Source of the DNA: CAYPAV01 sp964408805
Lineage (GTDB): Bacteria > Pseudomonadota > Alphaproteobacteria > UBA8366
Length of the DNA: 64,000 nt
NCBI GenBank assembly: GCA_964408805.1
Contig: CAYPAV010000009.1
Location: 124,001-188,000 of the forward strand
Direction of reading: 5' to 3'
Below the pieces are notes generated by a model. That model was not told the DNA's origin. It saw only the letters and a list, made by a program, of their open reading frames with translations, and searched no databases. A program made the translations under genes and the position numbers. The first letter of the stretch is position 1. Every line of letters starts with the position of its first letter. Below are positions 1 through 9,835 of the stretch, piece by piece.

Positions 1-1
1 G

Positions 2-2914
2 GAGACAGTGCGAGGTTTCGATCCCGTGACGCAGCGAACGACCGAGACGCTTGACTCTTTTCGGCTCGGTCCCGTCAGCGAGATTGTCTTCGACAAGCCC
101 TCGATCGAACGGTTCCGGCGCGAATACCGCCAACGGTTCGGTCCAGCGACCGCCGACGATCCCTTGTTCGAGGCAGTCAGCGAGGGCGTCCATCATCCGG
201 GGGTCGAGCATTGGCTGCCCTTGATGCACGAGAAGCTGGAGACTCTGTTCGACTACCTGCCAAGGGCTTCGGTCAGTTTTGACAACTTGGTCGACGAAGC
301 GGTCGAGACCCGCGTGGAGATGATCCGTGATCACTTCGAGGCCCGGGTCGAGATGATGCCGAAATCCCAGCGCGATGCGGCGCAGGGGGAAACGCCACCC
401 TACAACCCGCTGCCGCCGCAGTTGCTCTATATCCCGCCCGACGAGTGGGCGGCCGTGCTAGAGACGCGCGCACTTGCCGCGTTTCACCCGCTGGGCGCCG
501 GCCAGGATGCTGAATCGATGATCGATCGGGGCGGCCGGCGAGCCGCGGATTTCACCGAGGCGCGGCATCGGTCGGACGTCAATCTGTTCGATGCGGTCCG
601 CGATAGGTTCGTGGCTGAGCGGGATCGCCGCATCGTCGTGTTGGCCTGCACCAGTGGATCACGCGATCGTATTGCCGGACTGCTCCGCGACCATGAGGCG
701 GGCGATGTCGAGACGGCATCGGATTGGGGGGATGTCCTGACCCGGCCGCCGGGAGCGATCACGGTGGTCGCCCTCGATGTCGATCACGGCTTCGTCACGG
801 ACGAGTACCTGGCGTTCAGCGAGCAGGATATTCTCGGCGAGCGCATGGCGCGACCGGCCCGCCGCCGGCGACGTGCGGAGGAGTTCATTTCCGAGGTGTC
901 GAGCCTCGGCGAAGGGGATCTCGTCGTACATATCGACAATGGCGTCGGCCGCTATCAGGGTTTGGAGACTTTGGACGTTGGCGGGGCGGCTCATGATTGC
1001 CTTGCGGTTGAATATTCGGGTGGTGATCGGCTGTTCGTGCCGGTCGAAAATATCGACGTCCTGTCGCGCTTCGGCTCGGAGGAGGCGACGGCTCAACTCG
1101 ATCGTTTGAGTGGGGCGGCTTGGCAGGCGCGAAAGGCGCGGGTCAAGGAGCGGATCAGGGACATCGCCGCGTCGTTGCTGAAGACCGCGGCCGAGCGGGA
1201 GATGAAGCGGGCCGAACCTCTGCGGCCGCAGGGCGAGGGAGTCTATGACGAATTCTGTGCCGAATTCGCCTGGACCGAGACGGACGACCAGCTCCGGGCG
1301 ATCGACGACGTGATCGGCGATCTCGGTTCCGGCCGTCCGATGGACCGTTTGATTTGCGGCGATGTCGGGTTCGGAAAGACCGAAGTGGCCCTTCGCGCCG
1401 CCTTCATCGCCTCGCTGGAAGGCCGGCAGGTCGCCATGGTGGTACCGACGACGCTCCTGGCGCGGCAGCATTTCCAGACCTTCGTCGAGCGCTTCAAGGG
1501 AATGCCGCTGCGGATCGAGCAATTATCGCGCCTCGTCAGTACCACCCAGTCCCGCGACGTTCGGGCCGCCCTTCAATCGGGCGAGGCCGACATCGTGATC
1601 GGAACCCATGCCTTGCTTGGCAAGTCGGTCGATTTCAAGAATCTGGGTCTCTTGATCATCGACGAGGAACAGCATTTCGGCGTCGCCCAGAAGGAACGCC
1701 TGAAACAACTTCGCGCCGATGTTCACGTGCTAACGCTTACCGCGACGCCGATCCCGCGGACCTTGCAAATGGCGCTCGCCGGCGTGCGCGAGATGAGCAT
1801 CATCGCGACCCCGCCGGTCGACCGGCTGGCGGTCCGCACCTTCGTGCTGCCCTACGATCCCGTTGTGATCCGCGAGGCGATCCAGCGCGAGCAGTTCCGC
1901 GGCGGCCAGATATTTTACGTTTGCCCCCGGATCGTCGATCTGGATCCCGTCCGCGAACGGCTGGAGAAACTCGTGCCGGAAGCACGTCTCGCGGTTGCTC
2001 ACGGACAAATGCCGGCAAGCGCTCTCGAAGAGGTCATGGGTGAATTCATGGACGGCAACGTCGATATCCTGCTCAGCACCCACATCATCGAGGCCGGTCT
2101 CGATATTCCAACGGCGAACACCATCATCGTGCATCGCGCCGATCGGTTCGGGTTGTCGCAGCTCTATCAATTACGCGGCCGCGTCGGCCGGGCAAAGGTG
2201 CGGGCCTACGCCTATCTTACCCTGCCGCCGCGTCAGAATCCGACCAAGGACGCGCTCCGGCGGCTGGAGATCATGCAGGCGCTCGATACTTTGGGTGCCG
2301 GCTTTACGCTCGCCAGTCACGATCTCGATATACGCGGTGCCGGAAATTTGTTGGGCGACGAGCAGTCGGGTCATATCCGCGAGGTGGGGGTCGAGCTCTA
2401 CCAGCACATGCTGGAGGAAGCGGTCGCGGGATTGCGCGAAGATGGCGGCCCCGCCGCCGAGAGCTGGACGCCGCAAATTTCGATGGGAACGGCGGTCCTG
2501 ATACCCGATCGGTATGTCGCCGATCTGTCGGTTCGTCTGGGACTCTATCGCCGCTTGTCGCTGCTCGTCGATCAGGCCGAAATCGAATCCTTCGCGGCCG
2601 AGATCATCGATCGGTTCGGACCGTTGCCGGACGAGGTCGAAAATCTGCTAGAGGTCATTGCCGTCAAACAACTCTGTCGCCAGGCCGGAATCGAAAAAGT
2701 CGATGCGGGTCCGAAGGGTGCGCTGCTCTCGTTTCGCGACGACACTCCGCCCAATCCCGAACGCCTTATCGGCTATATTCAGCGCGAAGCGCGCAATATC
2801 CGCCTTCGCCCCGACCAGAAGCTGGTCTATCAGCAAGACTGGGAAACGGCCCATTCGCGGGTGAAGGGTGTTCATCGGTTGATGGCCGACTTGGCCGATT
2901 TGACGATCGGCTAA
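2..2914 (+). CDS. mfd: Transcription-repair coupling factor Mfd (5' end cut by window)
   Basis: This is the ATP-dependent DNA translocase that removes RNA polymerase stalled at lesions and recruits UvrA. The reading frame is open to the window edge, and about 180 N-terminal residues of the usual ~1150 are missing, so the GTG at 8 is probably not the start. Visible in order: the rest of the UvrB-like region, the CarD-like RNA-polymerase-interaction domain (GEGDLVVHIDNGVGRYQGL), helicase motif I GDVGFGKTE, a DEEQ Walker B (LLIIDEEQHFGV), motif III LTATPIPRTL, motif VI QLRGRVGR, and the C-terminal TRCF domain. The stop overlaps the convergent DsbA-family gene by 4 bp. Identity is secure from the domain order. 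Confidence 0.97.
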   Translation, partial: ETVRGFDPVTQRTTETLDSFRLGPVSEIVFDKPSIERFRREYRQRFGPATADDPLFEAVSEGVHHPGVEHWLPLMHEKLETLFDYLPRASVSFDNLVDEAVETRVEMIRDHFEARVEMMPKSQRDAAQGETPPYNPLPPQLLYIPPDEWAAVLETRALAAFHPLGAGQDAESMIDRGGRRAADFTEARHRSDVNLFDAVRDRFVAERDRRIVVLACTSGSRDRIAGLLRDHEAGDVETASDWGDVLTRPPGAITVVALDVDHGFVTDEYLAFSEQDILGERMARPARRRRRAEEFISEVSSLGEGDLVVHIDNGVGRYQGLETLDVGGAAHDCLAVEYSGGDRLFVPVENIDVLSRFGSEEATAQLDRLSGAAWQARKARVKERIRDIAASLLKTAAEREMKRAEPLRPQGEGVYDEFCAEFAWTETDDQLRAIDDVIGDLGSGRPMDRLICGDVGFGKTEVALRAAFIASLEGRQVAMVVPTTLLARQHFQTFVERFKGMPLRIEQLSRLVSTTQSRDVRAALQSGEADIVIGTHALLGKSVDFKNLGLLIIDEEQHFGVAQKERLKQLRADVHVLTLTATPIPRTLQMALAGVREMSIIATPPVDRLAVRTFVLPYDPVVIREAIQREQFRGGQIFYVCPRIVDLDPVRERLEKLVPEARLAVAHGQMPASALEEVMGEFMDGNVDILLSTHIIEAGLDIPTANTIIVHRADRFGLSQLYQLRGRVGRAKVRAYAYLTLPPRQNPTKDALRRLEIMQALDTLGAGFTLASHDLDIRGAGNLLGDEQSGHIREVGVELYQHMLEEAVAGLREDGGPAAESWTPQISMGTAVLIPDRYVADLSVRLGLYRRLSLLVDQAEIESFAAEIIDRFGPLPDEVENLLEVIAVKQLCRQAGIEKVDAGPKGALLSFRDDTPPNPERLIGYIQREARNIRLRPDQKLVYQQDWETAHSRVKGVHRLMADLADLTIG

Positions 2915-3564
2915 ACCGGTTCTTCGATCTTGGCATCCTTTGCTAACAGCATGTCGAAGAGGGGCTCGAAGGCCTCCGGTTCCTGGGCTCCGGAAACCGC
3001 ATATTGCCGTTCCAGTATGAAGAAGGGGACACCTTGGATGCCCAATTGCCGTGCCTGCATATCTTCCGCGCGCACCGCATCCTCGTTCTCTTCACTTTCG
3101 AGATAGCGCTTGGTCTCCGTGCCGTCCAATCCGGCCTCGGCGCCAAGACCAACGAGATTCTCGCAATCGCCAATATCATCGCCATCCAGGAAATAAGCGT
3201 TGAAAAGCCGTTCGACGAGCTCGTCTTGGCAATTCCGTTCTCCGGCGAAACGAATCAGACGATGCGCTTGCATAGTATTCGGCGTTCGCATGATATTCTC
3301 GAATGCGAAGGGAATTCCGGCCGCTTCGCCGACGGCGCGGATATTGTCGTAGAGTCGCTGGGCATTATCGGTGGAACCGAATTTCGCCGCCAGATAGGCC
3401 TCTCGTTCCATGCCTTCAGGCGGCATCGTAGGGTTGAGCTGAAAGGCGTGCCAGTTGATCTCGACTTCTACATCCTCGCGGACCCTGAGCGCCTTCTCCA
3501 GTCGGCGTTTGCCAATGAAGCACCAAGGACAAATGGGATCCGAAAACAGGTCAATGTTGATCAT
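2911..3564 (-). CDS. DsbA-family (FrnE/HCCA-isomerase-like) thiol oxidoreductase
   Basis: 217-residue thioredoxin-fold protein of the DsbA/FrnE group. The redox motif CPWC sits at the end of the first strand (DLFSDPICPWCFIGKRR), and the cis-Pro region is GVPFFILE near residue 180. It has no signal peptide, so it is expected to be cytosolic, unlike true DsbA. FrnE-like proteins act as disulfide oxidoreductases or isomerases; the substrate here is unknown. Its ATG overlaps the stop of the upstream receiver/GGDEF gene by 4 bp (ATGA-type coupling), so the two are co-transcribed. The 3' end overlaps mfd. Confidence 0.9.
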   Translation of the reverse strand: MINIDLFSDPICPWCFIGKRRLEKALRVREDVEVEINWHAFQLNPTMPPEGMEREAYLAAKFGSTDNAQRLYDNIRAVGEAAGIPFAFENIMRTPNTMQAHRLIRFAGERNCQDELVERLFNAYFLDGDDIGDCENLVGLGAEAGLDGTETKRYLESEENEDAVRAEDMQARQLGIQGVPFFILERQYAVSGAQEPEAFEPLFDMLLAKDAKIEEPV

Positions 3565-4937
3565 CGTGATCTCCCAGGCTCGCCAACTTCAAGTCGGTGC
3601 AACGCTCTTTGCAAGAAGGCCGCCGCTCGGTCATCGCCCTCATGAAGTGTCGCGACTGATCCGCGGTGGGTCAATTGGAAGTCGCGGCGGTGATGACCGG
3701 TCACGCAAACCCCCGACGGGGTCAGATGCTGGTCCAGCCGAGCAAGTGTGATCTTCGCCCCCTTCGACGCGGTCTCGCCAAGTATGATCGCAAGGGTGTT
3801 TCGGTCCACGCGGGCGATCAAGTTTTCACGACGAAGGGTCGATCGAATGCCTGTCGCGGCCCGTTTCAGGAGATCGGCCCGGGTGACCGTATCGAGACGG
3901 CGATTCGACCCGTCCAGATCGTCAAACCGGATCGTCAGAAGGGTAAGCGGTTTTTCCCGCGATGCCGAGATATCGATCAATCGGTCGAGATGCGCCAGGA
4001 GAAACGGGAGCCCGTAAACACCCTCCACCGTATCCGACGTCGCCTCCCTTAGTGTTTCGAAAAGAGTCCCCCGAAGCGCATCGGCATTCGCGCGCCGATG
4101 AGTGATAAAGCGCAATCTTGCACATCCGCCATCTTCAATGTCCGCCAGCAGACGAACGATCGGCGTCGACGTGTCGTCATCATTGCCGAATACGGGACCG
4201 AAACTCGCGAGCGCATCTGATGCCGCCTTCCATGAACCATCTAGAATGATCCATTCGGGCCCGAATTCCGCGAGCTTTGTCTCGAGTTCCGCCAATTCGG
4301 AGCAGGGCAGGGCGTGAAGTCCCATACTCTCGATTTCGGCTTTGATCGCATCGAGGCGACGTCGGTCTCTTGCCAACAGGATGACTTCGGGAGCGGACTC
4401 GTCGGATGTGGCGGGATCGAACCCGGATTCAATCCCGAACGTGCCGGCGGTCGCAGCCCGTAAGATCGCTTCTTCGTATAGCGTCCCGAGACGGGATAAT
4501 TCGGCCAAACGGTCGTCGATCGCGTCTACGGACGTGTCGATCGAGAGAATATCGTCGATCCCAAGCGCGAAGGCTGTTTCGCGTTCCTCGATATCATTCC
4601 GCGCCAAGCGGGCCAGGATCGGGATATGGCGCGATGCCGGATATTTCCGAATGGCGCGTGCGATCTCGAACATCGACATGCCGTCCGCCATTAATTCGAG
4701 CCATATGACGCTGGGGAGGCGCTCGCTGGCCTGTCGGGGGGCTGCGTTGATGTCGGTCAGGGGAATTGGCGCGTGGCCGCGCCGGCGGAGCGATTCCACC
4801 TGCAGGACGAGCCGGTCGGCGTTACCGTCGACGATCATTACTCGCGTGTTCGAGGCCAAGGCCGCGCTCCCCTTCGGCCTAATTTCGAATTGCCGTTTCT
4901 TGACCTTTTCTTTTTCGGACCCAACGATACCTGACAT
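3561..4937 (-). CDS. PleD-like protein with degenerate receiver and GGDEF domains
   Basis: 458 residues from the ATG at 4937; the frame is open further upstream but runs into the divergent ligase gene. Residues ~25-145 look like a response-regulator receiver (VMIVDGNADRL start, PSVIWLELMADGMSMFEI centre). The acceptor Asp position reads Glu-Leu rather than Asp, so phosphorylation is doubtful. A second receiver-like segment follows (VILLARDRRRLDAIKAEIE). The C-terminal ~160 residues have a diguanylate-cyclase fold, but the GGDEF signature is replaced by ARVDRNTLA, so catalysis is unlikely. It may be a degenerate c-di-GMP or scaffold protein. Co-transcribed with the DsbA-family gene. Confidence 0.75.
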   Translation of the reverse strand: MSGIVGSEKEKVKKRQFEIRPKGSAALASNTRVMIVDGNADRLVLQVESLRRRGHAPIPLTDINAAPRQASERLPSVIWLELMADGMSMFEIARAIRKYPASRHIPILARLARNDIEERETAFALGIDDILSIDTSVDAIDDRLAELSRLGTLYEEAILRAATAGTFGIESGFDPATSDESAPEVILLARDRRRLDAIKAEIESMGLHALPCSELAELETKLAEFGPEWIILDGSWKAASDALASFGPVFGNDDDTSTPIVRLLADIEDGGCARLRFITHRRANADALRGTLFETLREATSDTVEGVYGLPFLLAHLDRLIDISASREKPLTLLTIRFDDLDGSNRRLDTVTRADLLKRAATGIRSTLRRENLIARVDRNTLAIILGETASKGAKITLARLDQHLTPSGVCVTGHHRRDFQLTHRGSVATLHEGDDRAAAFLQRALHRLEVGEPGRSR

Positions 4938-4997
4938 TCCCGACGGCAATCGATAAGTTTCTCGCCCGATACCGGCTTGAACAGCAAGAAGACCGAT

Positions 4998-6626
4998 ATG
5001 GTTTCTCCCTACGATACGAACCTCGATCGGAATGCGGCGAATTATAAGTCGCTGACGCCGTTGACATTCCTGCGCCGTTCGGTAGCGGTTTATCCGGAGA
5101 AGACCGCCGTCATCCACGGCGACAAAAGCTACGACTACGCTGAATTCGGTGCGCGCTGTCATCGCCTGGCCTCGGCACTCGAGCGGCGCGGCATCGGCAA
5201 GGGCGATACCGTCACGGTGATGGCGCCGAACGTGCCGGCCCTTTTGGAAGCGCATTACGGGGTGCCGATGATCGGCGCCGTGCTCAACGCGCTCAACATC
5301 CGCCTTGATGCGGGAACGGTCGCCTTCATCCTGGAGCACGCGGAATCCAAGGTTCTGATCACCGATCGGATGTTTTCGCCCATCGTGCGCGACGCCCTCG
5401 ATCGGATCGAGACGAAACCGCTGGTGATCGATATTGACGATCCCTTGGACCAGAGCGGCGAGTTGCTGGGAGAACTCGACTACGAGGCGTTCCTGGCCGA
5501 AGGCGATCCCGATTTCGAATGGGCCTATCCCGAAGACGAATGGACCGCCTTGAGTTTGAATTATACGTCAGGAACGACGGGGAACCCGAAGGGTGTCGTC
5601 TATCATCATCGCGGCGCCTATCTGAACGCGATCGGCAATCTTATGTCGTTCGGGTTCGGGCCCCAGGGCGTCTATCTTTGGACCCTTCCGATGTTCCACT
5701 GCAACGGCTGGACCTTTACCTGGGGGGTGACGGCGGCGGTGGGCACGCATGTTTGTCTCCGCGCGGTCGACCCCGCCTTGATCTTCCCGATGATCGAGGA
5801 CCACAAGGTCACTCACATGTGCGGCGCGCCGATCGTCCTCAATATGATGATCCATGCGCCGGACGACGTGAAGCGGACCTTCGCCCACGGACAGATCGAG
5901 GTCGCGACCGGCGGCGCCGCGCCGCCGAGTGCCGTAATCCGGGGCATGGAAGAGATGGGTTTTCGCGTGACCCACCTTTATGGGATGACCGAATGCTATG
6001 GCCCATCGACCCTCTGCGCCTGGCAGAAGGAATGGGGCGACCTTGGCGATGACGACCGGGCCGCATTGATGGCGCGCCAAGGTGTCAATTACGTAACGCT
6101 GGATGACCAGGCGGTCCTCGACAGCGAGACCATGGCGCCGGTGCCGGCCGACGGCGAGGCCATCGGCGAGTTGATGTTGCGCGGCAATACGGTCATGCGG
6201 GGCTATCTGAAAAATCCTGCGACCACGGAGGAGACCCTGGCCGGCGGCTGGCTGCACACCGGCGATCTCGCGGTCATGCATCCGGACGGCTATATCGAGA
6301 TCAAGGACCGGGCGAAGGACATCATCATATCCGGCGGCGAAAACATCTCCAGCCTCGAGGTCGAGGAGGTCCTCTTCAAGCATCCCCGGATTATGGAGGC
6401 AGCGGTTGTGGCGCGGCCCGACGAGAAATGGGGCGAGACTCCTTGCGCCTTCGTGACACCGGCGCCAGGAGAAGAGGATTTGAGCCCGGAGGAAATCATC
6501 GCCTATTGCCGCGAGAACATGGCGCATTTCAAATGCCCGAAGACGATCGTCTTCGGTGAACTGCCAAAAACCTCCACCGGCAAGATACAGAAATTCGTAC
6601 TGCGCGAACGCGCCAAGGACGCCTAG
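4998..6626 (+). CDS. Acyl-CoA synthetase (AMP-forming, DmdB-like)
   Basis: 542-residue adenylate-forming ligase that activates a carboxylate to its CoA thioester. Core motifs: A3 YTSGTTGNPKGVVYHH around residue 190, A5 YGMTECYG, A7 LHTGDLAVMHPDGY, A8 KDRAKDIIISGGENIS, and the catalytic Lys of A10 in PKTSTGKIQK near the C-terminus. Overall style is that of the medium-chain / methylmercaptopropionate-CoA ligase (DmdB) clade, but substrate cannot be read from sequence. A TTG at 4977 would extend it by seven residues; the ATG gives the usual family N-terminus. It heads an operon with an SDR and an acyl-CoA dehydrogenase, implying oxidation of a short or branched acyl-CoA. Confidence 0.9.
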   Translation: MVSPYDTNLDRNAANYKSLTPLTFLRRSVAVYPEKTAVIHGDKSYDYAEFGARCHRLASALERRGIGKGDTVTVMAPNVPALLEAHYGVPMIGAVLNALNIRLDAGTVAFILEHAESKVLITDRMFSPIVRDALDRIETKPLVIDIDDPLDQSGELLGELDYEAFLAEGDPDFEWAYPEDEWTALSLNYTSGTTGNPKGVVYHHRGAYLNAIGNLMSFGFGPQGVYLWTLPMFHCNGWTFTWGVTAAVGTHVCLRAVDPALIFPMIEDHKVTHMCGAPIVLNMMIHAPDDVKRTFAHGQIEVATGGAAPPSAVIRGMEEMGFRVTHLYGMTECYGPSTLCAWQKEWGDLGDDDRAALMARQGVNYVTLDDQAVLDSETMAPVPADGEAIGELMLRGNTVMRGYLKNPATTEETLAGGWLHTGDLAVMHPDGYIEIKDRAKDIIISGGENISSLEVEEVLFKHPRIMEAAVVARPDEKWGETPCAFVTPAPGEEDLSPEEIIAYCRENMAHFKCPKTIVFGELPKTSTGKIQKFVLRERAKDA

Positions 6627-7388
6627 ATGGGCAGGCTTGACGGCAAGGTCGCCTTAGTGACGGGCGCGTCGGGCGGTCTCGGCGAACATTTCGCCGAAAC
6701 TCTCGGTCGGGCGGGCGCCAAGACCGTGCTCGCGGCGCGGCGCCTCGATAAATTGGAAGAGGTGGCGGATCGTATTCGCGCTGCCGGCGGTGAGGCCCTG
6801 TCGGTCGAATTGGACGTAACGGATTCGGCCGCGGTGCCGGCCGCCTTCGATGCCGCGGAGGCGGCCTTCGGGACTGTCACGGTCTTGGTCAACAATTCCG
6901 GAATAGTCGTTCCGGGAAGTGTCCCCGATCTCTCGGAGGCCGATTGGGACAGCGTCCTCGATACAAACCTCAAGGGCGAATGGGTCATGGCCCAGACGGC
7001 GGCGCGGCGCATGATTGCGGCGGGGACGGGGGGCAGCATCGTCAACTTGGCCTCCGCGCTGGCCTTTCGAGTTCAGCGCGCCCTTGCGACCTATGCCATC
7101 TCGAAAGCTGCGGTGGCGCAGATGACCCGCGCCATGGCCTATGAGCTGGCCGAGCACGATATCCGCGTCAACGCGCTCGCTCCCGGCTATATCGTCACCA
7201 ATATGAACCGTGACTTTCTGCTCTCGCGGCGGGGCCAAGAGATGATGCGGGAAGTACCCATCGGCCGTTACGGCGAAATGGAGGAGCTCGATGAGATCCT
7301 GTTGCTTCTCGCCGGCGACAATTCGAAATACATGACCGGCGCCGTCATTCCCATCGACGGCGGCCAAACGTTGGGAATTCGGGACTAG
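6627..7388 (+). CDS. SDR-family 3-oxoacyl/3-hydroxyacyl dehydrogenase
   Basis: 253-residue classical short-chain dehydrogenase. Cofactor loop TGASGGLG near residue 12, NNSG around 90, catalytic Ser in NLASAL and Tyr-x3-Lys in YAISK near 155. The C-terminal IPIDGGQTL segment is typical of FabG-like enzymes. The start codon directly follows the ligase stop without a gap, so it belongs to the acyl-CoA operon and probably handles a hydroxyacyl or oxoacyl intermediate. The exact substrate is unknown. Confidence 0.9.
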   Translation: MGRLDGKVALVTGASGGLGEHFAETLGRAGAKTVLAARRLDKLEEVADRIRAAGGEALSVELDVTDSAAVPAAFDAAEAAFGTVTVLVNNSGIVVPGSVPDLSEADWDSVLDTNLKGEWVMAQTAARRMIAAGTGGSIVNLASALAFRVQRALATYAISKAAVAQMTRAMAYELAEHDIRVNALAPGYIVTNMNRDFLLSRRGQEMMREVPIGRYGEMEELDEILLLLAGDNSKYMTGAVIPIDGGQTLGIRD

Positions 7389-7414
7389 TTCCCGGTTCCG
7401 GAAGAGGAACCAAA

Positions 7415-8614
7415 ATGGAATTCGATCTAACCCCCGAAGTCGAGGATTACCGCAACCGCGTCCGAGAATTCGTCGATACGCATATTCTGCCGCTAGAGGC
7501 GGATCCCGCCTCCTATGACGAGCATGAGAACATCAATCACGATACCCTCCGCCGGATGCGCGATATCGCGAAGCAGCAAGGTCTGTGGGCCTTTCAGATG
7601 CCGAAGCATCGCGGTGGCCAGGGCCTGGGCGTCGTCGGTATGGCGGCCTGCTATGAGGAGATGAACCGCTCGATATTCGGGCCCGCCTGTTTCAACAGCG
7701 CCGCCCCCGACGACGGCAACATGATGTTGTTGGAAAAGGTGGCGCGGGAAGATCAGAAGGAAAAATGGTTGCAGCCGATCGTCGACGGCGAGGTGCAATC
7801 CTCCTTCGTCATGACCGAACCGCATCCCGGCTCGGGCTCCGACCCTTCGATGATGCTCACTGAAGCCGAAAAAAAGGGCGATAAGTGGATCGTCAACGGC
7901 ACCAAATGGTTCATCACCGGAGCCGACAACGCGAAGCATTTCATCTTGATGGCAAAGACTTCGGACGATCCGCGCCGCGGCTTGACCGCCTTCCTCTATC
8001 ACGCGGATTCCCCCGGCTGGCGAATCGATCGCCGGATCGGAATCATGGGCCCCGAGGAGCATGGTGGACATTGCGAGCTCGTCTTCGAGGATATGGAAAT
8101 CCCTGACGAGGATCGCTTGATGGAGGTCGGTGACGGCTTGAAGGCAACACAGATCCGCTTGGGCACGGCGCGGCTGACCCATTGCATGCGCTGGCTCGGT
8201 CTTTCGAAACGAGCCATGGAGATCGCCAAGGACTACATTTCCGAGCGCGAAAGCTTCGGCATCAAGCTAGCCGATCGTGAGGGTGTTCAGTGGATGGTCG
8301 GCGAATGCGCCATGCAGATCCATTTGGGGCGCCTCCTCACCATGCACGCCGCCTGGATGCTCGATCAGGGCGACTTCGCGCGAAAAGAGGTCTCCATGGC
8401 CAAGATCCACGTCGCGGAGACCCTGCATAAATGTGCTGATACGGCAATCCAGCTCCTCGGCGCCAAGGGCTATTCGAAGGACACCATCCTCGATTGGATT
8501 TACCGCTATGCCCGTCAGGCGCGCTTGGTCGACGGCGCCTCGGAGGTCCATAAAATGGTGCTGGCCCGGAATTACATGGCCGAGGGCAACGACTTTTGGG
8601 ACTGGGGCAGCTAA
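7415..8614 (+). CDS. Acyl-CoA dehydrogenase
   Basis: 399-residue FAD-dependent acyl-CoA dehydrogenase introducing the alpha-beta double bond. The N-terminal helical domain is followed by FVMTEPHPGSGSDP (FAD/substrate strand), a WFITGADNAKHFILMAKT beta domain, and a C-terminal helical bundle ending QARLVDGASEVHKMVLARN, which is characteristic of the ACAD11-like/long-substrate clade. It is third in the ligase-SDR-dehydrogenase operon, 26 bp after the SDR with a GGAAGAGGAA Shine-Dalgarno. Together the three genes form a partial beta-oxidation module. Confidence 0.93.
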   Translation: MEFDLTPEVEDYRNRVREFVDTHILPLEADPASYDEHENINHDTLRRMRDIAKQQGLWAFQMPKHRGGQGLGVVGMAACYEEMNRSIFGPACFNSAAPDDGNMMLLEKVAREDQKEKWLQPIVDGEVQSSFVMTEPHPGSGSDPSMMLTEAEKKGDKWIVNGTKWFITGADNAKHFILMAKTSDDPRRGLTAFLYHADSPGWRIDRRIGIMGPEEHGGHCELVFEDMEIPDEDRLMEVGDGLKATQIRLGTARLTHCMRWLGLSKRAMEIAKDYISERESFGIKLADREGVQWMVGECAMQIHLGRLLTMHAAWMLDQGDFARKEVSMAKIHVAETLHKCADTAIQLLGAKGYSKDTILDWIYRYARQARLVDGASEVHKMVLARNYMAEGNDFWDWGS

Positions 8615-8623
8615 GCCCTAGCC

Positions 8624-9829
8624 TCAGCCCAACTCCGCCCGGACGATCTCGACCCAATAGGCGATGCCATCCTTGATGATCGTGTCGTTGAAGTCGTAGC
8701 GGGGCGCGTGCACGAATTCGTCGGCCCCCGTGATCCCATTGCCGATGAAGGCGTAGCAGCCGGGTACTTCGTGCAGCATGTACGAGAAATCCTCGCTGCC
8801 GGGGAGCGGCGGCATGTTGGGTAAGACCTTTTCCTCGCCGACCGCCGCCTTCGCGGCGGCGACCGAGACCGCCGTCTGATCGACCGCGTTGACGGTCGGG
8901 GGATAGCCTCGGCTGTAATTGAAGTCAGCCGTGCAGCCATGTGCCCGCGCCGTCGCCTCCGCGACCTCGCCAAGACGGTTCTCCAAGGTGTCGCGCGGCG
9001 CATCCCGGAAGCTCCGTGCCGTGCCGCCGACCGCGACATCGGCCGGGATGATATTGAGCGATCCCGGATTGCCGCCGGCGAGGTGTCCGACACTGATCAC
9101 CGCGGTATCGATGGGATCGATATTGCGGCTGACGATGGTCTGCAGGGCGACGATGAATTGCGCGGCGGCGACGGTCGGGTCGGTTCCCTTGTGCGGCATC
9201 GAGCCGTGCCCGCCGGTTCCTTTGAAATGCGCGGTAAAACGGTCACTCGCGGCCATGATCGGGCCGGGTCGCACACCGATATGTCCGGTCTCGATACCCG
9301 GCATGTTGTGGAGCCCATAAATCGCATCGCAGGGGAAGCGCTTGAAGAGGCCGTCCTCGACCATCGCCTTGGCACCCGCGGCGCCTTCCTCGGCCGGCTG
9401 GAAGATGAAATGGACGGTGCCCTTGAAGGCCTTGCTCTCGGCCATGTAACGGGCGGCGCCCAGGAGCATCGTGGTATGCCCGTCATGACCGCAGGCATGC
9501 ATGACGCCCTCATTGACCGAGCGATGATCGAAGGTGTTCTTCTCCTCGACGTAGAGCGCATCCATATCCGCGCGAAGACCGATCGCCCGGTTGGAGCCTT
9601 CGGTGCGAAGGGTGCCGACCACGCCGGTCTTGCCGAGCCCCCGGTCGATTTCGAATCCCCAACCCTCCAATTTTTCGACGACGATATCGGCGGTGCGAAC
9701 CTCCTCGTAAGCCATCTCCGGATGCATATGGATATCGCGCCTGATCTCGGTCAGATCGTCGACATAGCCGGCGATCCGGTCGTCGCGTTCCCGCCGCTCT
9801 TCGTCGGTGATGGATTCGTTGTCGGACAT
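8624..9829 (-). CDS. M20 family amidohydrolase (hippurate hydrolase-like)
   Basis: 401-residue metallopeptidase/amidase of the M20D group. The metal-binding and catalytic blocks are GLRADMDALYV, HACGHDGHTTMLLGAARYM, FIFQPAEEGAAGAKAM and GSEDFSYML, in the usual order, with the dimerisation insert between them. It probably hydrolyses an N-acyl or N-carbamoyl amino acid. The start lies 6 bp after the stop of the PLP enzyme upstream, with AGGGGAAC before the ATG. The pair is therefore one operon, likely for salvage of an unusual (D- or N-acylated) amino acid; substrate assignment is inference. Confidence 0.92.
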   Translation of the reverse strand: MSDNESITDEERRERDDRIAGYVDDLTEIRRDIHMHPEMAYEEVRTADIVVEKLEGWGFEIDRGLGKTGVVGTLRTEGSNRAIGLRADMDALYVEEKNTFDHRSVNEGVMHACGHDGHTTMLLGAARYMAESKAFKGTVHFIFQPAEEGAAGAKAMVEDGLFKRFPCDAIYGLHNMPGIETGHIGVRPGPIMAASDRFTAHFKGTGGHGSMPHKGTDPTVAAAQFIVALQTIVSRNIDPIDTAVISVGHLAGGNPGSLNIIPADVAVGGTARSFRDAPRDTLENRLGEVAEATARAHGCTADFNYSRGYPPTVNAVDQTAVSVAAAKAAVGEEKVLPNMPPLPGSEDFSYMLHEVPGCYAFIGNGITGADEFVHAPRYDFNDTIIKDGIAYWVEIVRAELG

Positions 9830-9835
9830 GTTCCC

